This document shows, in pieces, positions 10,743 to 14,993 of a stretch of 14,993 bases of DNA. The DNA is from Desulfovibrio sp. (GTDB lineage: Bacteria; Desulfobacterota; Desulfovibrionia; Desulfovibrionales; Desulfovibrionaceae). Under the pieces are notes generated by a model. The model did not search any database. It was given only the letters and a program-made list of their open reading frames with translations, and was not told where the DNA came from. Both the position numbers and the translations under genes were made by a program. Where the stretch lies: positions 1 to 14,993 of the forward strand of contig JAIWOE010000084.1 of NCBI GenBank assembly GCA_020217165.1, in the 5' to 3' direction. Each line of letters starts with the position of its first letter. Position 1 is the first letter of the stretch.

Positions 10743-11305
10743 TTGAGCACCACCTTTGTTAAATATTTATCGATGAGCTTTTCTTGTTCTTGTGCGGTGA
10801 GCTTGTCCTTGAGCAGCTTCTCGGCAGCCTCGATGACCAGGTCGGCCATTTCGGCGCGGATCTGCTCCACGGCCAGACGAGACTCCTGCTCGGCAGTCAT
10901 CGCGGCCTGGGCGGTAATCTGCGCCGCCGTCTTGTTGGCCTTTTCGATGATGGCGGCCTTCAGGGCTTCGCCCTGCTTGCGGTAGTCGTCCAGGATGGCC
11001 TGACGTTCTGCATCGATGTTGGCGATGGACGCTTCCACGTCCTTGAGGCGCTTTTCAGCATCAACCTTGCGCTGGTTCAGGTCTGCGAGGTCGTTTTCGA
11101 TGGTGTAGCGGCGGGTCTTGAAAAAGTCCGCAATCTTCTTGCCAGCCAGATAATAAATGATGCCGATGAAGAGGGCGAAGTTGATGATGCGGAACAGGAA
11201 GTTCATCCAGTCATTGCCATGGCCGTCGGCGGCATACGCGGGGACAACAGTCAGGCAGACCAGCACCGTTGCCGAGAGCAGCTTCCAGATCGTGTTCAAG
11301 GGCAT
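10739..11305 (-). CDS. atpF: F-type ATP synthase subunit b
   Basis: Subunit b anchors the peripheral stalk in the membrane. The 188-residue product starts with a hydrophobic stretch ending in VVPAYAADG, which looks like a cleavable signal peptide (AYA before AD). After it come the true membrane anchor (FLFRIINFALFIGIIYYLAG, about 37-56) and a long charged amphipathic coil to the end. Extra signal-like N-termini occur in b subunits of some Deltaproteobacteria; E. coli b lacks one. The start is uncertain: the AGGAG site (11307-11311) is one base from the ATG at 11305 but 7 bases from a TTG at codon 3. It follows atpF' by 33 bases and overlaps atpH by 4. Confidence 0.93.
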   Translation of the reverse strand: MPLNTIWKLLSATVLVCLTVVPAYAADGHGNDWMNFLFRIINFALFIGIIYYLAGKKIADFFKTRRYTIENDLADLNQRKVDAEKRLKDVEASIANIDAERQAILDDYRKQGEALKAAIIEKANKTAAQITAQAAMTAEQESRLAVEQIRAEMADLVIEAAEKLLKDKLTAQEQEKLIDKYLTKVVLN

Positions 11306-11338
11306 TCTCCTAGGCGAATTTCGGCGTTGGATACGTGC

Positions 11339-11755
11339 TTACGCCAGGACTTTGTCGACAACCTTCTTGGCCATGACCGGCGCCTGGGCCTTCAGGGCAG
11401 CCAGGGCAGCTTCGGTTTCCTTGGCAATGGTCTGGCGCGCTGCGGCAAGTTCCTGCTGGGCCTTGGCCGCGGCAGCCTGCACCAGCGACTGTTCTTCCGC
11501 TTCCGCGGAGGCCTTGACCTTCAGGCGCTCATCGGTGCCAGCCTTGCGTGCTTCTGCAAGCACTTCTTCGTAATTCTTCACCTTGTCTTCGGCGCGGGCA
11601 GCAAACCCCTCGGCTTCCTTCAACAGACCGGCCATGAAGTCAGCGCGTTCCTTCAACTTCGCCCGCAGCGGCTTCACCAGCAAATAGTTCAAGCCAACCA
11701 GGGTGATGAGGAAGTTGATAAGCTGCACCAAAAAGGTATTGTCAAAATCAATCAT
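11339..11755 (-). CDS. atpF': F-type ATP synthase subunit b' (second b-type subunit)
   Basis: This 138-residue protein is the partner of b in a heterodimeric peripheral stalk. It has one N-terminal membrane helix (about residues 5-26, VQLINFLITLVGLNYLLVKPL) followed by a continuous charged coiled coil (AKLKERADF to the end). It lacks the signal-like extension seen in the following b gene. The ATG at 11755 is preceded by GGGGGCCGGC, a poor ribosome site. It is the first gene of the atp operon, about 55 bases after the predicted transcription start. Paired b and b' genes are known from phototrophs and Deltaproteobacteria. Confidence 0.92.
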   Translation of the reverse strand: MIDFDNTFLVQLINFLITLVGLNYLLVKPLRAKLKERADFMAGLLKEAEGFAARAEDKVKNYEEVLAEARKAGTDERLKVKASAEAEEQSLVQAAAAKAQQELAAARQTIAKETEAALAALKAQAPVMAKKVVDKVLA

Positions 11756-11816
11756 GCCGGCCCCCGGGGTGCGGTTGGAGGTGGAGGTTGTGAATTTTTG
11801 CTCGAAGTCAGCGAGG

Positions 11817-11846
11817 GCTGTACTCCACTTTTCCGGTCCCTGTCAA
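11817..11846 (-). promoter_or_regulatory. Sigma-70-type promoter of the atp operon
   Basis: On the minus strand a perfect TTGACA (11841-11846) is followed after 18 bases by TACAGC (11817-11822), a moderate -10 box. It lies in the 155-base gap between the bactofilin stop and atpF', exactly where the operon needs a promoter. I saw no clear terminator for the upstream genes in this gap, so some readthrough from bacM is possible. Confidence 0.7.
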
Positions 11847-11910
11847 AAACTTTTCGCGGGTTTCGCCGGCAAGAGGCAATACAACCTGTTGTTTGGACGA
11901 TCAAAACCAA

Positions 11911-12336
11911 TTACCCGTCCGAGGAAGCGCCGCCCACTGGCAAGGCGCCGTCCATGCCCTCGAATTCACGAAGTACCTGCACCTGCTTGAGGGCCTCGGC
12001 CTCTGGGCGATTAGCGCCCATGGACACCTGCCCCTCCACCACGGCGCCTTCCTCCACGGCCAGCACCGGCGTGGAAAGGGAGCCCACAAGGTTGGCAGTC
12101 TTGTGCAGCATCACTTTTTTGCTGGCTGCCACCTCGCCCTGCAGCAGGCCCGAAAGCACCAGCTGCCCCACGTTGACCTGGCCGCGCACCTGGGCGTCCT
12201 TGCCCACGATGAGTGTGCCTTCCGACACAATCTCCCCGGTAAAGGCGCCATCGATGCGCACCGCGCCCTGGAAGTGCAGCTTGCCTTCGTAGGCCGTGCC
12301 CACACCCAGGAACGCGTTGATTTCGTCTTTGGCCAT
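11911..12336 (-). CDS. Bactofilin family cytoskeletal protein
   Basis: Bactofilins polymerise without nucleotide into filaments that scaffold cell-wall synthesis and cell shape. The 141-residue product has the family layout: a short N-terminal tail (MAKDEINAFLGVGTAYEG) and a beta-helix core of short repeats, for example VRIDGAFTGEI, TLIVGKDAQVRGQVNVGQL, LSGLLQGEVAAS and LAVEEGAVVEGQV. A charged, probably disordered C-terminal tail follows. There is no signal peptide or membrane segment, so it acts at the inner face of the membrane. The ATG at 12336 has a strong AAGGAGG site (12346-12352) 9 bases upstream. It follows rodA by 62 bases, which fits a role in guiding the elongation machinery. The family call is clear; the gene name (bacA, bacM, ccmA) is not decidable. 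Confidence 0.92.
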   Translation of the reverse strand: MAKDEINAFLGVGTAYEGKLHFQGAVRIDGAFTGEIVSEGTLIVGKDAQVRGQVNVGQLVLSGLLQGEVAASKKVMLHKTANLVGSLSTPVLAVEEGAVVEGQVSMGANRPEAEALKQVQVLREFEGMDGALPVGGASSDG

Positions 12337-12356
12337 CTGTGCTGTCCTCCTTAGCT

Positions 12357-12370
12357 GCCCCAGCTGGGGC
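12357..12370 (-). repeat. Perfect 14-base palindrome before the bactofilin ribosome site
   Basis: GCCCCAGCTGGGGC reads the same on both strands and lies 4 bases upstream of the AAGGAGG site of the bactofilin gene. As RNA it could fold into a small hairpin; as DNA it could be an operator half-site pair. No T-run follows, so it is not a standard terminator for rodA. Confidence 0.4.
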
Positions 12371-12398
12371 GTGTGCGTCTTGCGTGAGGCGCGTGCGC

Positions 12399-13538
12399 CT
12401 ACGTCTTGATGTGCAAACTCCGGTGCTGCTTGAAGACAAACCGCCGCATGGACACGTTGCAGACAAGGCCCACCAGGCAGAAATTCACCAGGGTGGCACT
12501 GCCCCCGTAACTGATAAACGGCAGGGGTAACCCCACCACGGGCATCAATCCCAGCACCATTCCAAGATTGATGGTGAACAAGCAGAAAAAATAAAAAAAC
12601 ACACCGGCCGCCAGAAAGGAGCCAAAGCGATCCTTTGCATCGCGGGCGGTGAGAAAAATGCTATACAAAAACAACGTGAACAGCGAGAGCAACACCACCG
12701 TGCCCACAAAGCCCCACTCCTCCCCAAAAATCGCCACAGCGAAGTCCGTGTGCTTTTCCGGCAAAAACCGGAGCTGGCCCTGGGTGCCGGAAAGGTAGCC
12801 CTTGCCCCACATCTCACCGGAACCGATGGCGATTTGCGACTGGATGACCTGCCAGCCCGCGCCGCGGGGGTCTGAGCTGGGGTCCAAAAATCCCGTCACC
12901 CGCTCCTTCTGGTAATCCAGCAGCAAAAACTCCCAGGCCAGAAACGGCAGGGTGGGCAAAATCACCAACAGCACGCGCAACACGCGCATGGTGAGACCTC
13001 TGTAAAGGATCAGTCCACCCAAGAGCAAGAGTATATTCATGCCGGTGCCCAGGTCCGGCTGCACCACCACCAGGCCCACCGGCACCAGCACGATGCCCAG
13101 CACCGTGAACAGCTCCCCCCATCCCAGGGGCTCGGCCCGGCGGGAGAGCAGCCTGGACGCCACCAGCAGCACGCACAGCTTGGCCACCTCGCTGGGCTGG
13201 AACGAGAACCCCCCGATGGACAGCCAGCGCTGGGCCCCCAGATAGGTCCGCCCCAGGATATCCACGGCCAGCAGCAGCACGATGGTGGCCGCGTACAGCG
13301 GCCAGCACAAGCTTTTGAACTTGTCGTAGCTCACGCTCATGAAGGCCAGCATCAGCAGCAGGCCCAGGCCGCCCCACATGAGCTGCTTTTGCCAGAAGGG
13401 CTGCACCGTCACGCCTCCGCCCACGCGCACGCCGCCGGCGGAGTACAGGTTGAGCACGCCAATGCCGAACAGCAGTAGCGCCAGCCCCAGCAGGGGCCAG
13501 TTGATGTGGGAGAAGAGCCTGCGGTCGATGGAGATCAT
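12399..13538 (-). CDS. rodA: Rod-shape-determining SEDS glycosyltransferase RodA
   Basis: RodA polymerises glycan strands from lipid II in the inner membrane and pairs with PBP2 for lateral wall growth. The 379-residue product is a multi-spanning membrane protein of usual length. SEDS signatures appear in order: FQPSEVAKLCVLL, VVQPDLGTGMNILLL with the essential Asp, GQLRFLPEKHTDFAVAIFGE followed by EWGFVG, and GLMPVVGLPLPFISYGGSA near the C-terminus. The start MISIDRRLFSHINWPLLG is typical of RodA rather than FtsW. The ATG at 13538 overlaps the stop of the PBP2 gene (ATGA), so the two partners are translationally coupled. The bactofilin gene follows. Confidence 0.97.
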   Translation of the reverse strand: MISIDRRLFSHINWPLLGLALLLFGIGVLNLYSAGGVRVGGGVTVQPFWQKQLMWGGLGLLLMLAFMSVSYDKFKSLCWPLYAATIVLLLAVDILGRTYLGAQRWLSIGGFSFQPSEVAKLCVLLVASRLLSRRAEPLGWGELFTVLGIVLVPVGLVVVQPDLGTGMNILLLLGGLILYRGLTMRVLRVLLVILPTLPFLAWEFLLLDYQKERVTGFLDPSSDPRGAGWQVIQSQIAIGSGEMWGKGYLSGTQGQLRFLPEKHTDFAVAIFGEEWGFVGTVVLLSLFTLFLYSIFLTARDAKDRFGSFLAAGVFFYFFCLFTINLGMVLGLMPVVGLPLPFISYGGSATLVNFCLVGLVCNVSMRRFVFKQHRSLHIKT

Positions 13539-14993
13539 TGCGCTGCTCCGGAGCCGGACGCGGCCGGATGGCTGGAGTCAGGGGAAACAGGAGGTGTGGT
13601 GGAAACGGCGGGCGTCTGGGGTCGCTGCGGCGGCGGAGTCTGGCTCCTGGTGGCGTTGGCAGCCGGGGGAGGCCCGAACAGATGGGCGTAGGTGTCCCGC
13701 ACCACCGGGCCGGCCACGGAACCGCCGTGCCCGCCGTGCTCAATCATGTTCACCACCACATAGGTGGCGTTCTCTTTTTGCCCAAAGCTGGCCATCCAGG
13801 CATGGTCGCGGAACTTGTACGGCGTATCGCGGGTTTTTTTGCGCTCCTGTCCCAGGCGCACCACCTGGGCGGTGCCGGTTTTGGCGCCCATCACGGCATC
13901 CGGCCGCTTGATACGTCGGGCGGTGCCCGAATCCACGGTGGCCACCAGGGAATCCACCAGGAGCTTGCGCCAGTGCTCCTTAATGGGCAGTTCGCCTTGC
14001 ACCGTGGGCGGTTCGTCCAGCAGCAGCTTGGGTTTGAGCAGCTTGCCGCCATTGAGCAGGGCAGACATGAACCGCGCCACCTGCAGGGGTGTCACCAGGG
14101 TAAAGCCCTGACCGATGGAGTAGTTGAGGGTCTCCCCACCATGCCATGGTTCGCGGAATCGCTTGCGTTTCCATTCCGGGGTGGGCACCAAACCGCTTTT
14201 TTCGTAGGGCAGGTCAATGCCCGTCAGCTCGCCGAATCCGCAAGCCCTGGCATAGCGGCTGATGCGCTCCACCCCCAGCTTTTCCCCAAGTTGGTAGAAG
14301 TATACGTCGCAGGAATGCACCAGGGCCTGCACCAGGTTCAAGCTGCCGTGGCCGGCGCTGCGCCAGCAGCGGAACACGCGTTTGCCCAGGGTGTAGGAAC
14401 CGGGGCAGTAGAAGGTGGTGTTGGGGGTGATGATGCCTTCCTCCAGGCCTGCGGCGGCCACCACCAGCTTCCAGACCGAACCCGGGGGGTACGTGGACTG
14501 GATGACACGATTTTGCAGCGGCGAACGCGGGTTGGCCATGAGCGCCTGCATCTGGGCAGTGGTGATGCCGGCGGTGAAGACGTTGTTGTCGTAACTGGGG
14601 AGGGTGAGCAGGGCCAGGAGGTCTCCGGTGGAGGGCTCCATCACGGCCACCCCGCCGGCGTGGCCTTCCATGTCCTTGGCCAGGGCCCGCTGCAGGTCCA
14701 CGTCAATGGTCAGGGTCAGCCCGTTGCCGGATTTGGAGGGACGCAGCACCCGTTCCTCCAGGCTGCGACCGGTGACGTCCACCTCCAGCTCCTTGAGGCC
14801 TTTTTTACCCCGGAGCTCACGCTCCATGATTTTTTCCACGCCCTGGCGCCCCACCAGATCCCCGCCTTCCAACTCGGGATCCTGCTCCAGGTCGGCCCGG
14901 TTGGTTTCTGCCACATAGCCCAGGATGTGCGCCAGCAGGGGCCCCTGGAGGTACACGCGCCGCGGCCGGACCACGATTTCCAGTCCGGACCAA
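13535..14993 (-). CDS. mrdA: Penicillin-binding protein 2 (5' end outside window)
   Basis: PBP2 is the transpeptidase that cross-links new glycan made by RodA during elongation. The fragment covers about 485 codons from the right edge to the stop at 13535; the missing part holds the membrane anchor and the first part of the pedestal domain. Visible are the dimerisation-domain text EIVVRPRRVYLQGPLLAHIL, then GDLVGRQGVEKIMERELRG. The transpeptidase motifs, numbered from the GTG at 14974, are SVWK (166-169), SCD (221-223, the SxD form usual for PBP2) and KTGTAQ (365-370). The HGGHGGSVAGPVVRDTYAHL end is followed by a Pro/Ser/Thr-rich tail of about 45 residues, probably disordered. The frame continues upstream through WSGLEI to the window edge, so the GTG at 14974 is not the start. 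rodA overlaps its stop by 4 bases. Confidence 0.96.
   Translation of the reverse strand, partial: WSGLEIVVRPRRVYLQGPLLAHILGYVAETNRADLEQDPELEGGDLVGRQGVEKIMERELRGKKGLKELEVDVTGRSLEERVLRPSKSGNGLTLTIDVDLQRALAKDMEGHAGGVAVMEPSTGDLLALLTLPSYDNNVFTAGITTAQMQALMANPRSPLQNRVIQSTYPPGSVWKLVVAAAGLEEGIITPNTTFYCPGSYTLGKRVFRCWRSAGHGSLNLVQALVHSCDVYFYQLGEKLGVERISRYARACGFGELTGIDLPYEKSGLVPTPEWKRKRFREPWHGGETLNYSIGQGFTLVTPLQVARFMSALLNGGKLLKPKLLLDEPPTVQGELPIKEHWRKLLVDSLVATVDSGTARRIKRPDAVMGAKTGTAQVVRLGQERKKTRDTPYKFRDHAWMASFGQKENATYVVVNMIEHGGHGGSVAGPVVRDTYAHLFGPPPAANATRSQTPPPQRPQTPAVSTTPPVSPDSSHPAASGSGAAQ

Noticed and set aside
11847..11910. Possible terminator between the bactofilin gene and the atp promoter
   Set aside because: Only weak, short pairings are present before the T-rich stretch, so no stable stem can be supported.

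Overview
The window is GC-rich and almost every real gene lies on the minus strand, so it reads from right to left. It is a conserved housekeeping segment, not an accessory island: I found no transposase, integrase, phage gene, CRISPR array or tRNA. The gene content and order suggest a Deltaproteobacterium, most likely a sulfate reducer of the Desulfovibrionales. The points in favour are the order PBP2-RodA-bactofilin-atp-glmU-zapA-6S-rny, paired b and b' subunits in an F1-type atp operon that lacks atpB and atpE, RNase Y, and a MoeA fused to a binding-protein-like domain. The taxonomic call is inference from gene order and protein character; no database was searched.

In transcription order from the right edge: (1) A cell-elongation module holds the 3' part of the penicillin-binding protein 2 gene (cut by the window edge), rodA (overlapping it by ATGA) and a bactofilin gene. 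Together these cover transpeptidation, glycan polymerisation and a cytoskeletal scaffold. (2) A promoter with a perfect TTGACA -35 box precedes the ATP synthase operon atpF'-atpF-atpH-atpA-atpG-atpD-atpC, which ends at a textbook intrinsic terminator at 5841-5876. The a and c subunit genes must lie elsewhere. (3) A second unit begins with glmU (UDP-GlcNAc synthesis), which has its own candidate promoter. It continues through a short ZapB-like coiled-coil gene overlapping zapA (FtsZ-ring assembly) and then a clearly recognisable 6S RNA gene at about 3395-3612. (4) After a roughly 400-base, hairpin-rich region with no convincing gene come rny (RNase Y, mRNA decay) and, 37 bases on, a moeA-type molybdopterin molybdenumtransferase gene that runs off the left edge.

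The functional themes are envelope growth, division, energy supply and global RNA control. The most notable non-protein feature is the 6S RNA between zapA and rny, whose closing helix is extended by two further near-perfect helices. No ready-made ORF covers the moeA fragment, because its stop codon lies outside the window; I translated it by hand from the ATG at 1390. Several starts were moved inward on the basis of Shine-Dalgarno position (glmU, atpD, atpA) and one operon start is TTG (atpH). I see no evidence for an undescribed system; the findings concern RNA structure, operon architecture, start sites and one domain fusion.
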